This document shows, piece after piece, positions 1 through 9,161 of a stretch of DNA of 64,000 bases; position 1 is the stretch's first letter; each line of letters opens with the position of its first letter. Source of the DNA: Polyangiaceae bacterium (GTDB lineage: Bacteria > Myxococcota_A > Polyangia > Polyangiales > Polyangiaceae); NCBI GenBank assembly GCA_015075635.1, contig JABTUA010000003.1, forward strand, positions 186,001 to 250,000, written 5' to 3'. The notes beneath the pieces were generated by a model that did no database searches, was not told the DNA's origin, and was given only the letters and a program-made list of their open reading frames with translations. A program made the position numbers and the translations under genes.

Positions 1-2
1 AC

Positions 3-1706
3 CTGGCGGTGGCGGCGGCTCTGCTGGCGTTCGTCGGCGCCGTCGCGCTCATGCTGCGCCAGCTCGGCGCGCCGGCGGACGCCATCGTCCAGACCACGCG
101 CTGGCTGCCTTCCGGGGGCCAGACCATCGCCGAGATCGGCGTGCGCCTCGACGGCATCAGCGTGCCCATGCTGCTGGTCGTCACCACGGTGGCGCTCTCG
201 GTGCAGGTCTTCTCGCTGGGCTACATGGCGGACGAGCCGCCCGCCGCCTTCGGGCGCTACTTCGGTTACCACTCGCTGTTCATCTTCAGCATGAACACGC
301 TGGTGCTGGCGCCGAACGTGCTCCAGCTGTTCGCGGGCTGGGAGCTGGTGGGTCTGACCAGCTACTTGCTCATCGGCTTCTACTGGCAGAAGCAGACCGC
401 GGCGCGGGCGGCGGTGAAGGCGTTCTGGACCACCAAGCTCGCGGACATGGGCTTCGTGGCGGGCGTGATCCTGCTGTTCGTCTCCACCGGCGGCTTCGCC
501 TGGGCACCGCCGGCGGATCCCACGCTGCACATGTGGATCGGCTTCTGCCTGTTCCTGGGCGTGATGGGCAAGAGCGCGCAGTTCCCGCTGCACGTCTGGT
601 TGCCCGACGCAATGGAGGGCCCCACCCCGGTCTCGGCGCTCCTGCACGCCGCCACCATGGTCGCCGCCGGCGTCTACCTGGTGGTGCGCGCCAACCCGCT
701 GTTCCAGGCCGTGCCGGTGCGTGAGCTGATGACGTGGCTCGGCGCCTTCACCGCGCTCTTCGCCGCGATCGTCGCGGTGGTGCAGACCGACATCAAGAAG
801 GTGCTCGCGTATTCGACCTGCTCGCAGCTCGGCTACATGGTCAGCGCCCTGGGCGCCGGCTCGCTGATGGGCGGGTACTTCCACCTGACCACCCACGCGG
901 CCTTCAAGGCGCTTCTGTTCCTCGGCGCCGGCAGCGTCATCCACGCCGTGCACTCGAACGAGCTCCGGGACATGGGCTACCTCTGGCCCAAGATGAAGAT
1001 CACGGCGGTGACCTTCATCATCGGCGCGCTCGCGCTCAGCGGGGTGCCGGGCCTGGCCGGCTTCTTCAGCAAAGATCTGATCCTCGAAGCGCTGTACGAG
1101 AAGCGGCTCTGGGGCCCGCTCGGCATGCTGATGGCCGCGGCGTTCTTGACCGCCTTCTACATGGGCCGCGTGGTGTTCCTGGCGTTCTTCGGCAAGCGCA
1201 CCAAGAAGACGGAGCGCGCCCACGAGAGCGGCCCAGCCATGGCTGGGCCGCTGGTGCTCCTGGCGGTGCTCTCCGTCGCCGCTGGCTACTTCGGCAAGAG
1301 CTTCGCCGGGCTCTACGGCGTGGATTACCACTTCCACCTCGGTGCCGTCGGCGGCGTCGCCATCGTCCTCGGCCTGGGTGGCCTGATCCTCGCCTGGCTG
1401 GTCTACGGCAAGGGCTCGGTGCCGGAGTCGAGCTTCGCGTTCCTGGCGCCCGTGGGCCGGCTCGCGCGCTCCGGCGCGGTGGACAAGCTCTACCTGTTCG
1501 GGTTCCAGAAGCTGGCGCTGGGCTTGGCGAACGCCGTGGGTTGGTTCGACCGCTACGTCATCGACGGCGTGATGAACCTGCTCGGCTGGGCCACCATCAT
1601 GGGCGGCCGGCGCGTGCGGCGCATCCAGACCGGTAACGTCGCCGACTACGTCTACGCCGTCATCGCGGGCGCCGTGGTGCTCGCCACCTGGGGGATCCTC
1701 AGATGA
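3..1706 (+). CDS. nuoL: NADH-quinone oxidoreductase subunit L, 5' end missing
   Basis: Membrane-arm proton-pumping subunit of respiratory complex I, a Mrp-antiporter-like protein with many transmembrane helices. The frame is open from the window edge, so the true start lies upstream. About 567 residues are visible, against roughly 600-650 in the family. Hallmarks are the WELVGLTSYLLI segment with the conserved membrane glutamate, the MGKSAQFPLHVWLPDAMEGP block, and the KKVLAYSTCSQLGYM block typical of the Proton_antipo_M domain. The C-terminal region after residue ~470 resembles the lateral helix and last transmembrane segment of NuoL. The stop overlaps the ATG of nuoM by 4 bp, so the genes are co-transcribed and probably translationally coupled. 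Identification is secure; the missing N-terminus cannot be judged. Confidence 0.96.
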   Translation: MAVAAALLAFVGAVALMLRQLGAPADAIVQTTRWLPSGGQTIAEIGVRLDGISVPMLLVVTTVALSVQVFSLGYMADEPPAAFGRYFGYHSLFIFSMNTLVLAPNVLQLFAGWELVGLTSYLLIGFYWQKQTAARAAVKAFWTTKLADMGFVAGVILLFVSTGGFAWAPPADPTLHMWIGFCLFLGVMGKSAQFPLHVWLPDAMEGPTPVSALLHAATMVAAGVYLVVRANPLFQAVPVRELMTWLGAFTALFAAIVAVVQTDIKKVLAYSTCSQLGYMVSALGAGSLMGGYFHLTTHAAFKALLFLGAGSVIHAVHSNELRDMGYLWPKMKITAVTFIIGALALSGVPGLAGFFSKDLILEALYEKRLWGPLGMLMAAAFLTAFYMGRVVFLAFFGKRTKKTERAHESGPAMAGPLVLLAVLSVAAGYFGKSFAGLYGVDYHFHLGAVGGVAIVLGLGGLILAWLVYGKGSVPESSFAFLAPVGRLARSGAVDKLYLFGFQKLALGLANAVGWFDRYVIDGVMNLLGWATIMGGRRVRRIQTGNVADYVYAVIAGAVVLATWGILR

Positions 1707-3313
1707 TGGGTCTGCCCCTGCTCAGCCTGATCGTCGCGGCGCCCTTCGTGGCCGCCGTGCTGCTCTTCGCCATCCCGGACGCTCAGCGCCAGCTCGTGCG
1801 CTGGGTATCGTTGCTCGGCGCCACTGTCTCTCTGGTGGGCAGCGTGCAGGTCGCGCGGCTGTACGACATGGGCAAGGGCGGCCTCCAGCTCGCGGAGCGC
1901 TACCCGCTGGTGCCCAGCCTGGGCATCGAGCTCAGCCTGGCCGTGGACGGCTGGGGCGTGTCGCTGCTGCTGCTCACCGGCATCATCATCTTCGCGGGGG
2001 TGCTCGCCAGCTGGACGCTGAAGGAGCGCGGCAAGGAGTTCTTCGTCTTCCTGCTGGTGCTGGTGGCCGGCGTGTTCGGCGTGTTCGTGTCGCAGGACCT
2101 GTTCGTCTTCTTCCTGTTCTACGAGATCGCCGTGCTGCCGATGTACCTCCTGATCGGCATCTGGGGCTCGAGCCACGCGGTGACGGAGGCGGGGCCTTTC
2201 AGGTTCGTCTGGAAGCTGCTCGACATCGGCGGCCGCGAGTACGCTGCCATGAAGCTGACCTTGATGCTCTTGGTCGGCTCGGCCTTCATCCTGGTCGCCA
2301 TCTTCGCCATGTACGTGGCGGCCGGCGCCCGCACCTTCGACATGGCGGTGCTGGGCAGCCACCCCTACAGCAAAGATCTCCAGCTCTGGGCGTTCCCGTT
2401 CCTGTGGCTCGGTTTCGGCTCGCTGGGCGGCGTGTTCCCGTTCCACACCTGGTCGCCGGACGGCCACGCCTCGGCGCCCACGGCGGTCTCGATGCTGCAC
2501 GCGGGCGTCTTGATGAAGCTCGGCGCCTTCGGCGTCATGCGCGTCGGCATGGTCATGCTGCCGGAGGGCGCCGCGGTCTGGGCGCCCTGGGTCGGCGGCG
2601 TCGCCGTCATCAACGTGGTCTACGGCGCGCTCAGCGCCATGAGCCAGAAGGACCTCAAGTACATCATCGCCTACTCGTCCGTCAGCCACATGGGCGTGGT
2701 GATGCTGGGCGCGGCGACCTTGACCCCGAACGGCTGGAACGGCGCCGTCTACCAGATGTTCGCCCACGGCATCATGACCGGGCTGTTCTTCGCCCTGGTC
2801 GGCCTGGTCTACGAGCGCGCGCACTCGCGCCACGTGCCGGGTATGGGCGGCTTCGCCAAGAGCATGCCCGCGGTCGCGGTGTTCTTCACGCTGGCGGGGC
2901 TCTCGTCCCTGGGCTTGCCGGGCACGGCGGGCTTCGTCGCCGAGATGCTGGTGTTCCTGGGCGCCTGGCAGAGCGCGCACTGGTGGTGGGCCATCCCCGG
3001 CATCCTGGGCGCGTTCATCACCGCGGTATACGTGCTGCGCGCCGTGCGCCAGATCTTCTGGGGGCCGGGCCCGAGCGAGAAGTTCCACGATCTGTCGGAC
3101 GCCACCCGGACCGAGTGGGGCGCGCCGCTCATCCTCGGCGCCTGCATCATCGTGTTCGGCTGCTACCCGGTGATCGTCCTCGACTTCATCGACAAGGCCA
3201 CCCCCGGTTACCTGGCGCAGGCCAAGGGCGAGCTACGCTTGCCGCAGCAGGCCGTCTCCAAGCCCCGCCTGAGCCCGGTGCTCGGCACGCTGGCGCCGCG
3301 AGGTGAGCGATGA
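1703..3313 (+). CDS. nuoM: NADH-quinone oxidoreductase subunit M
   Basis: Second antiporter-like proton-pumping subunit of complex I in the cytoplasmic membrane, 536 residues, within the usual NuoM length. The FYEIAVLPMYLLIG segment carries the conserved glutamate of the pumping channel, followed by a FPFHTWSPDGHASAPTAVS block and the KDLKYIIAYSSVSHMG block that define the family. It starts at an ATG inside the nuoL stop (ATGA overlap) and ends with a 4-bp ATGA overlap with nuoN, giving the standard L-M-N order. No frameshift or missing motif is visible. Confidence 0.97.
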   Translation: MMGLPLLSLIVAAPFVAAVLLFAIPDAQRQLVRWVSLLGATVSLVGSVQVARLYDMGKGGLQLAERYPLVPSLGIELSLAVDGWGVSLLLLTGIIIFAGVLASWTLKERGKEFFVFLLVLVAGVFGVFVSQDLFVFFLFYEIAVLPMYLLIGIWGSSHAVTEAGPFRFVWKLLDIGGREYAAMKLTLMLLVGSAFILVAIFAMYVAAGARTFDMAVLGSHPYSKDLQLWAFPFLWLGFGSLGGVFPFHTWSPDGHASAPTAVSMLHAGVLMKLGAFGVMRVGMVMLPEGAAVWAPWVGGVAVINVVYGALSAMSQKDLKYIIAYSSVSHMGVVMLGAATLTPNGWNGAVYQMFAHGIMTGLFFALVGLVYERAHSRHVPGMGGFAKSMPAVAVFFTLAGLSSLGLPGTAGFVAEMLVFLGAWQSAHWWWAIPGILGAFITAVYVLRAVRQIFWGPGPSEKFHDLSDATRTEWGAPLILGACIIVFGCYPVIVLDFIDKATPGYLAQAKGELRLPQQAVSKPRLSPVLGTLAPRGER

Positions 3314-4773
3314 ACGTCTCCCTCGCGGATCTCCTGCCGCTCGGCCTCGATCTCGCGCTCTGCGCGGGCATCTTGCTCACCTTTCTGGCGGACCTGTTCT
3401 CCGGTCCCAAGCCGAACCGCGCCATCGGCGTGATCCCGGCGGCCACCTTCGCGGGCGCGCTGATCGCCTCCTTCCAGATGGACCTGAACGGCAGCGCCTT
3501 CGGCGGCGTGTACGTCGGCGACCACTGGTCGCTGTTCTTCAAGCGCGCGTTCCTGGCGGCGGGCCTGCTCGTCACGCTCGGCAGCATGGATCACGTGGCC
3601 AAGCACCAGCCGCGCCGGCAAGGCGAATACTACCTGCTCCTGATGTGCAGCGTGCTGGGCATGACGCTCTTGCCCGGCGCCCGCGATCTGGTGCTGCTGA
3701 TCGTCGCGTTCGAGCTGATGGGGCTGCCGCTGTTCGTGCTGGCGGCCTACGCCAAGACGGAAGACCCGAAGGGGGTCGGCAGGCACGGGCCCGAAGCCGG
3801 CCTCAAGCTCTACCTGGTCGGCGCAGTGAGCGCGGCCATCACGCTGTTCGGCCTGTCCTTCGTCTACGGCATGACCGGCTCGACGCGCATCGAGGCCATC
3901 GCGCACACGCCGATGACCCCGCTCTTCGTGCTGGGCGTGATGCTGGTGCTCGCCGGCATGGCCTTCAAGATCGGCGTGGTGCCCTTCCACATGTGGGTGC
4001 CCGACACCTACCAGGGCGCGCCCACGCCCTTCGTGGCGTTCCTGTCGGTGGCGCCCAAGCTCGCCGGTTTCGCCGCGTTGGCCACGCTCTTCCACCACGG
4101 CTTCGCGCAGGTCCGGAGCGAGTGGCAGCCGGTGTTCCTGGCGCTGTCGCTGCTCAGCATGGTGCTCGGCAACCTGCTCGCGGTGGTGCAGACGAACGTG
4201 AAGCGCCTGCTCGCCTACTCGGGCATCGGGCACATCGGCTACATGCTGATGGCCTTCGTGTCCGGCGCCGGTGGCACCACCATGCTGCTCTTCTACTTCG
4301 TGGCCTACCTGGTCACGAACATCGGCGCCTTCCAGATCGTGGAGGCCGTGGAGCGCGAGACGGGGGACTCCTCGATCGCCGCCTTCGAGGGCATGTGGAA
4401 GCGCTCGCCGACGCTGGCCTTCGCCATGCTGATCTTCCTGCTCTCGCTGGCAGGCATCCCGTTCGTGGTCGGCTTCTGGGCCAAGCTCTACGTGTTCATC
4501 GTCGCCTGGCAGGCCGGGCTCTACCTCTTGGTGATCCTCGGCGCCGTGCTCGCGGTGGTGGGACTCTTCTACTACATGCAGATTGCGCGCTCGATGTACA
4601 TGTTGCCACCCAAGCGCGACACGGAGCTCCGCGCCGCGCCGGCGCTCGCGCTCTCGCTGGCGCTGTGCCTCGCTGGGGTAGTGCTGTTCGGCGCCTGGCC
4701 GAGCCCGGTGCTCGAGGACGCCGGCCGCGCCACCGAGCCGTTCGTGACGGCGCGGCAGGTCGGGCTGCGCTAG
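3310..4773 (+). CDS. nuoN: NADH-quinone oxidoreductase subunit N
   Basis: Third antiporter-like subunit of the complex I membrane arm, 487 residues and hydrophobic throughout. The FELMGLPLFVL segment carries the conserved glutamate, and FKIGVVPFHMWVPDTYQGAP followed by a VKRLLAYSGIGHIGYM block is characteristic of NuoN. The ATG overlaps the nuoM stop. It is the last recognisable gene of this nuo segment: after its TAG there is a 325-bp gap and then an unrelated surface-protein gene. Genes for the peripheral arm (A-D) occur again only at the far end of the window, in the same orientation. Confidence 0.97.
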   Translation: MNVSLADLLPLGLDLALCAGILLTFLADLFSGPKPNRAIGVIPAATFAGALIASFQMDLNGSAFGGVYVGDHWSLFFKRAFLAAGLLVTLGSMDHVAKHQPRRQGEYYLLLMCSVLGMTLLPGARDLVLLIVAFELMGLPLFVLAAYAKTEDPKGVGRHGPEAGLKLYLVGAVSAAITLFGLSFVYGMTGSTRIEAIAHTPMTPLFVLGVMLVLAGMAFKIGVVPFHMWVPDTYQGAPTPFVAFLSVAPKLAGFAALATLFHHGFAQVRSEWQPVFLALSLLSMVLGNLLAVVQTNVKRLLAYSGIGHIGYMLMAFVSGAGGTTMLLFYFVAYLVTNIGAFQIVEAVERETGDSSIAAFEGMWKRSPTLAFAMLIFLLSLAGIPFVVGFWAKLYVFIVAWQAGLYLLVILGAVLAVVGLFYYMQIARSMYMLPPKRDTELRAAPALALSLALCLAGVVLFGAWPSPVLEDAGRATEPFVTARQVGLR

Positions 4774-5098
4774 GAGCCTGTCGGGAAAGAGAAGCCATCG
4801 TTCGCAAACGGCGGCGCTGCCCGCGGTTCAACAGGGGCCAGGGGACAGGAAACAGGCAATGGTCCGGACGCGTGGAACGCCTTTGGCCCCGGCACTGGTC
4901 GCGCAGCGGACGAGTTGCATGGCGATGTGACGACCCGCGTGGTGCTTCACGGCCGTGAGTCGAGGCCTGGCGGGCCCGTGGCACAGCTGTGCCACGCCGC
5001 GCCTCGGCGATCCCGGCGGCGCGGGGCAAGGCGGCAAAACCCGCGCAATCGCCGCGTGGCGTGGCTCTTGCTGAAGGGGTGAGCGGAGGTCGTCACGC
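4774..5098. other. Intergenic region downstream of nuoN
   Basis: A 325-bp stretch with no convincing coding sequence. It holds a short purine-rich direct-repeat-like patch around 4837-4858 (CAGGGG/CAGGAAACAGG units) and a perfect palindrome at 4977-4996. No U-run terminator is obvious after nuoN. The promoter of the MYXO-CTERM gene that starts at 5099 probably lies in its right half. Confidence 0.6.
4977..4996. promoter_or_regulatory. 20-bp perfect palindrome, candidate operator
   Basis: The sequence CGTGGCACAGCTGTGCCACG is identical to its reverse complement and lies 102 bp upstream of the MYXO-CTERM gene and 203 bp after nuoN. With no loop and no following T-run it looks more like a binding site for a dimeric regulator than a terminator. 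The TGGCAC half resembles a sigma-54 -24 box, but the matching GC falls one base too close. Regulator unknown. Confidence 0.4.
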
Positions 5099-5908
5099 AT
5101 GAATCGCATCTCTCGCTTCGCCATTCCCGTCGCCGTGTTGTTCGCCTTCTCCGCTCCCGGGCTCGCCGCCGCGCAAGAGTGCAAGACCGACGCTGACTGC
5201 GGCGCCGGGGAGCAGTGTTTGAAGGGCATCAGCGTGCCCGGCTGCGAGGATCCGAGCGCGGGCTGCCCCTCGGAGCCGGTGGAGTCCGAGCTCGGCTACT
5301 GCGAGACGAAGCCGATCTCGTGCAGCACCGACGCCGATTGTCCGAGCTTCATGCGCTGCATGGACGAAGAGGTCGCCTGCTGGTCGGAGCCGGGTGGCAG
5401 CTCGGGCTGCGACACCCCGGATCCGTCGAAGCGCACCTGCCGGCAGACGACCTTGAGCTGCGCCACCAGCGCGGACTGCCCGGCCCACTTCGACTGCGTG
5501 GAGGCACCCGTGCTCTGCGCCGCGCCCGACTGCGCACCGGGCACGGACTGCGAGCCGACGTTGTGCGAGGGCACGGAGAAGATGTGCGTGCCGCAGCAAA
5601 TCGCCTGCACCGCGAGCAGCGACTGCCCGAGCGCCTGGAGCTGCGAAGACATGGGCACCGACTGTGCGGCTTCGCCCGGCGGTGGCGGGGTGGACTGCGG
5701 AGGGAGCAGCCCCACGCTCGCCTGCGTGCCGACGGGCTGGGGCTTCGCGTCCAACGAGTCCGCCAAGAGCGGCGCGGGTCAAGGCGCGGCGAGTGAGAGC
5801 AACGGCGGCTGCTCGGTGTCCGCACCTGCGCGCGGGAGCGAGGCGCTCTCGGGGCTCTTGGCGATGCTCGGGCTCGCGCTGTTCCGGCGCCGGCGCGCGG
5901 GGCGTTGA
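5099..5908 (+). CDS. Secreted Cys-rich surface protein with MYXO-CTERM sorting signal
   Basis: 269 residues. An N-terminal signal peptide ends at about LAAAQ. Then come four Cys-rich units of the type C-x3-DC-x5-C (CKTDADC, CSTDADC, CATSADC, CTASSDC), each followed by further cysteines, and a spacer. The C-terminus has a GGCSVS motif, a single hydrophobic helix (LSGLLAMLGLALF) and a terminal Arg cluster (RRRRAGR). This tripartite tail matches the MYXO-CTERM sorting signal of myxobacteria, in which the conserved Cys is thought to be processed and anchored at the cell surface. The function of the Cys-rich units is unknown; a disulfide-stabilised binding role is only a guess. Confidence 0.85.
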   Translation: MNRISRFAIPVAVLFAFSAPGLAAAQECKTDADCGAGEQCLKGISVPGCEDPSAGCPSEPVESELGYCETKPISCSTDADCPSFMRCMDEEVACWSEPGGSSGCDTPDPSKRTCRQTTLSCATSADCPAHFDCVEAPVLCAAPDCAPGTDCEPTLCEGTEKMCVPQQIACTASSDCPSAWSCEDMGTDCAASPGGGGVDCGGSSPTLACVPTGWGFASNESAKSGAGQGAASESNGGCSVSAPARGSEALSGLLAMLGLALFRRRRAGR

Positions 5909-5963
5909 GGCTCGACCGCTCGAGCGCGGGAGCGATTCGCTGTTTCCTTTCGACCCTCGACCT

Positions 5964-6605
5964 TCAAATCCCGGCCGTGCGCCGCCCGGTCGCGAACAGC
6001 ACGACCATCAGCAGACGCTCCAGCGCCGGGCCACCGGCGCCGCCCTCCGCGAGCGCGTTGCGCAGCTCCGGACGCCCGCGTCGCTCGAGCTCGCTGAGCC
6101 AGGCCGCGACGTCCGGGCTGTGCTGCTCGAGCTCGCGCAGGCAGGACTGCACCGCGTCGTCCGCGTGTGCCGCTAGCAGTGCTTCGAGGATGCCCGCGGA
6201 AGCGACGCGCTCGCGCTCGTAGCGTTGCGCCTCCAGCAGGCGCTCGCCGTTGCGGCGCACGGTCTCCGCCACGCTGAACGGCACCAGGCCCTCGGCCGCG
6301 CCGCGCAGCATCGGCGCCACGCCTCGGAGCGTGGCCAAGAGCGTGTTGCGCCGCGCCTCCGCCAGCTCGGTGTCGCCGAGCTGATCGGCGATCCAATACG
6401 CCATCAGCATCACGTCCTGCGCGAGCGCCACGTCGTGGCTCTCCGCCAGCCAGTGCTCGGGCCAAGGCGCCCGCGCCGCGCGGGAGGTCCAGGTCGGCGG
6501 CGGGGGGCGGGTCGTCGGGCGGCGCTTGGGCGGAGCGCTGGGCGCCGGCTTGGGCGCCTTCGCACGCTTCGGCTTCGTCGCCGTGCGTTTCTTCGCCGCC
6601 GCCAT
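5964..6605 (-). CDS. Uncharacterised protein with basic Lys/Pro-rich N-terminus
   Basis: 213 residues from the start I chose, MAAAKKR; the frame stays open upstream but would run into the divergent lipoprotein gene. Residues 1-45 are rich in Lys, Ala and Pro (KKRTATKPKRAKAPKP), like a disordered or nucleic-acid-binding tail. The rest looks all-helical, with many Ala, Leu, Glu and Arg and no signal peptide or transmembrane segment, so it is probably cytoplasmic. I do not recognise the family. It is divergent from the FG-GAP lipoprotein gene across a 54-bp gap that must hold both promoters. The GC pattern at third codon positions suggests real coding. Confidence 0.6.
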   Translation of the reverse strand: MAAAKKRTATKPKRAKAPKPAPSAPPKRRPTTRPPPPTWTSRAARAPWPEHWLAESHDVALAQDVMLMAYWIADQLGDTELAEARRNTLLATLRGVAPMLRGAAEGLVPFSVAETVRRNGERLLEAQRYERERVASAGILEALLAAHADDAVQSCLRELEQHSPDVAAWLSELERRGRPELRNALAEGGAGGPALERLLMVVLFATGRRTAGI

Positions 6606-6659
6606 CGCCTTGGGATGGTAGTCGCGTGCGAGCGGCCAGGCGTCATTTATGATGAAGCC

Positions 6660-8312
6660 ATGCGCTGGACGCCGTTGCTTGCAGGCCTGGCCCTCGGGTT
6701 GGCGTGTGGCAGCGAGTCCGGCGGCCCGGGCGCGCACGCCGAGGACGCAGGGGCCGATGCCGGCGTGGGAGACGGCGCATGGCCCGACCAGGGCGGGGGT
6801 GAGGTGTCCAGCGAGGCCCAACCCGACGCCGAGGCGGGTCCGCCCAAGCCCCCGCCGGGGAACGCGCTGCTCCGGAGCGACGGCTCCGTGGTACCCCTCT
6901 ACCCGGTCACGGACCCCGCAGCCGCCACGCGCGCCATCGGTTTCGTGCAGTCAGGTACCGGCGTTCAGGTGCTCGACGAGGACGGCGGCGAGCTCGCCAA
7001 GCACGAGATCGGAGCGGGCAGCCTGTTCGGTGGCTTCGACTTCGACGCGGACGGCTGGCCCGATCTCGGCGTCGCTCGCAGCAAGGACAGCGGCCAGATC
7101 TGCGGCGCGACGGCGATGCTCGACACCTGGCTCGACGTCGTCTCGACGAAGACCGGCAAGCAGGCCGCGCTGACCAGCATGGCGCCGGCTCTGTGCTGGA
7201 CCTTCGGCACGAGCACCTATCCGACCACCCAGTGGTCGGTGCTCGCGCCGCTCTTCGGAGCCGGCGGCAGCGAGCTCGCCCTCGCGCCGTATTACGCACA
7301 GAGCGGCAGCTTCGCCGCCTGGTCCGCCGGTGCCTTTCAGGTGCTGGGTACCTTCCAGTACCCGTCCACGGCGAGCTTCGACTCCACCTACACCGCCGAT
7401 CAGCCGAACGCCTGGGGTGGCCCCGCGAGCTTCCTCGCCAACTCGCACGTGGCGAACGGTCTCGTGGTCACGGTCGGCGGCCAGCGTCGCCTGGCGTTCT
7501 TCACCAGCGGACGCGTCGTGCAGTACGCGGTGGGGCAGCAGGGGCCCGGGCAGCTGCTCTTCGACACGCCCTACGTGACCGGGGACCGCAAGGACCTGGC
7601 CGGTCGCAACTACGGCCTGGTGCTCCCCGATCCCGGCCTGCCCACCGACCTCGTGCTGGTGGCTGGCACGGGCGCCCACAGCGTGTACGACGACATGGTC
7701 TCGGCGAGCATGACCAGCGATCCCTGGGGGCAGATCGAGCGGCACGTGAGCCGCTACGACCTTCTCACGGGCAAGGTCTTGGACCGCTTCTTCTCTTACG
7801 CGCACGACGACGCGGACGGCAACAAATACGAGGGGCGCGTGGCCTACCCGGCCAACCCGATGGTGCGCGCCGCGAGCGGCCCATCGCGGCTGGCCTTCAA
7901 CGTGTACGAAGGCGGCCACTGGATGTTGCACGTGACCCAGCCCGGCTCCCTCGGGGACGCTCTGGTCCTCCAGGATCTGTTTCTGTGGGACATCGCCGAT
8001 CTCGACCGTGACGGGATCGACGAGTGGTTGGTCACGCCCAGCCGCGATCCGAGCGAGCCGGACGTGCCGGGTTACTACTACGTGAAGTGGCGCACGCAGA
8101 TCGCGCACTTCGACGCGACGAAGCTCGAGCTCTCGATCACCGCCACCCACGAGGGTATGATCCCCCGGCTCGCGCCGACTTTCCGCCAGCCCGCGCGGAC
8201 CAGCTCCATGGGCTACCTGTACCCGGCGCTGGTCGCGCGCACCTCCCAGGGCTTGGAGCTCTGCACGCGGAGCGCGGCCGGCAAGCTCGGCAGCGTGCTC
8301 GTCGGCAAGTGA
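6660..8312 (+). CDS. FG-GAP/VCBS-type beta-propeller lipoprotein
   Basis: 550 residues. The start at MRWTPLL gives a lipoprotein signal peptide with lipobox GLAC and the lipid-anchored Cys at residue 16; an upstream extension in the same frame is ignored because it would destroy the signal. An Asp/Gly/Ala-rich linker follows. The body contains FG-GAP-like calcium-binding loops: FDFDADGWPDLGVA near residue 125 and IADLDRDGIDEWLV near residue 448. These are typical of integrin-alpha-like beta-propellers. It is probably an outer-membrane or periplasmic lipoprotein of unknown ligand. It converges with the acyltransferase gene, with only 3 bp between the stops. Confidence 0.75.
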   Translation: MRWTPLLAGLALGLACGSESGGPGAHAEDAGADAGVGDGAWPDQGGGEVSSEAQPDAEAGPPKPPPGNALLRSDGSVVPLYPVTDPAAATRAIGFVQSGTGVQVLDEDGGELAKHEIGAGSLFGGFDFDADGWPDLGVARSKDSGQICGATAMLDTWLDVVSTKTGKQAALTSMAPALCWTFGTSTYPTTQWSVLAPLFGAGGSELALAPYYAQSGSFAAWSAGAFQVLGTFQYPSTASFDSTYTADQPNAWGGPASFLANSHVANGLVVTVGGQRRLAFFTSGRVVQYAVGQQGPGQLLFDTPYVTGDRKDLAGRNYGLVLPDPGLPTDLVLVAGTGAHSVYDDMVSASMTSDPWGQIERHVSRYDLLTGKVLDRFFSYAHDDADGNKYEGRVAYPANPMVRAASGPSRLAFNVYEGGHWMLHVTQPGSLGDALVLQDLFLWDIADLDRDGIDEWLVTPSRDPSEPDVPGYYYVKWRTQIAHFDATKLELSITATHEGMIPRLAPTFRQPARTSSMGYLYPALVARTSQGLELCTRSAAGKLGSVLVGK

Positions 8313-8315
8313 CGC

Positions 8316-9158
8316 TCAACGGATGGCGCGCTGGAGCTCGCCGGTGACGCGCGCGTAGGCTGCGTCCAGGTCGTCACCAACTTCGATGGGCGGCAGGAGG
8401 CGCATGCGGATGCGGGACGGCACCCAGGCTATCCACGGGGACGGGACCAGCGTCCAGGACAGCCAGCCCAAGGCAGCTCCCAGCCACGGGCCCGCGAGCA
8501 CGTTGCCGTAGAAGGCGGCCGCGCCGCAGACGAGGAGCCCGAGCAGCGTGACTGGCACGCGCTTCACGCCGGCGAGGCGCGGCCAGACCAACAGCCAGGA
8601 CATGAGCTCGGAGCGCCAGACGATGGGCACCGTGACGTGGCTGCCGGAGATCGCCAGCGGAACGACCCGGACGCCGTGCTGCTTTGCGATGCGCAAGAAG
8701 CCCTTTCGTCCGCCGAAGTCCACACGCCCAGCCTGCCAGACGGGCCGAAACGCCTCGTGGTCACCGCCCGGGAAGACCACCAGCGGCACCCCGCGCTCCA
8801 GCGCGGCTCCGGCGCCGCGATAGGTGGACGGCACGATGCCGAGACGCCGCACGAACGGGGCCATGATCGGCAGCCAGAAGGCCAGCGGGTGAGCGAAGCC
8901 GGCCAGCGGGCGCGACAGGCCGAACGTCCTCCACCAAAGGAGCACGAGGCACAGCACCTCGGCACCCCCGCCGCCCGAGTGGTTGGCGACGATCATGTAG
9001 GGCCCGCGCTCGGGCAGGTGCTCGGTGCCCTCGAGGCTGGGTCTGAGCCAGAGCCGCGCCCACGGCCCAACCCACCGATCCAAGCTGCGTACGAAGCCTT
9101 CGTGCGCGACACCCGGCTCGCCGTGCTCGATCGAGTCGTAGCGAGCGCGGCCGGCCAT
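8316..9158 (-). CDS. LPLAT/MGAT-like acyltransferase
   Basis: 280 residues. Members of the lysophospholipid/diacylglycerol acyltransferase superfamily transfer acyl groups from acyl-CoA or acyl-ACP to glycerolipids at the membrane. The visible motifs are the catalytic block I ANHSGGGGAE (His60) and block III FPGGDHEAFRP, which is the FPGG-x-x-E form seen in DGAT2/MGAT-like proteins. The usual acidic residue five positions after the His is replaced by Gly, with Glu67 nearby, which is unusual. Two hydrophobic segments (about residues 205-235) suggest membrane association. It lies 3 bp downstream of the fibrinogen-like lipoprotein on the same strand, so the two are an operon. The substrate is unknown. 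Confidence 0.8.
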   Translation of the reverse strand: MAGRARYDSIEHGEPGVAHEGFVRSLDRWVGPWARLWLRPSLEGTEHLPERGPYMIVANHSGGGGAEVLCLVLLWWRTFGLSRPLAGFAHPLAFWLPIMAPFVRRLGIVPSTYRGAGAALERGVPLVVFPGGDHEAFRPVWQAGRVDFGGRKGFLRIAKQHGVRVVPLAISGSHVTVPIVWRSELMSWLLVWPRLAGVKRVPVTLLGLLVCGAAAFYGNVLAGPWLGAALGWLSWTLVPSPWIAWVPSRIRMRLLPPIEVGDDLDAAYARVTGELQRAIR

Positions 9159-9161
9159 GCC

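Noticed and set aside
4978..4995. Sigma-54 promoter in the palindrome
   Set aside because: TGGCAC is present, but the GC of the -12 element would be one base too near, and the sequence is explained by dyad symmetry.
5779..6465. Minus-strand frame overlapping the uncharacterised Lys/Pro-rich gene
   Set aside because: Frame shadow; the accepted frame has the more natural N-terminus and amino-acid composition.
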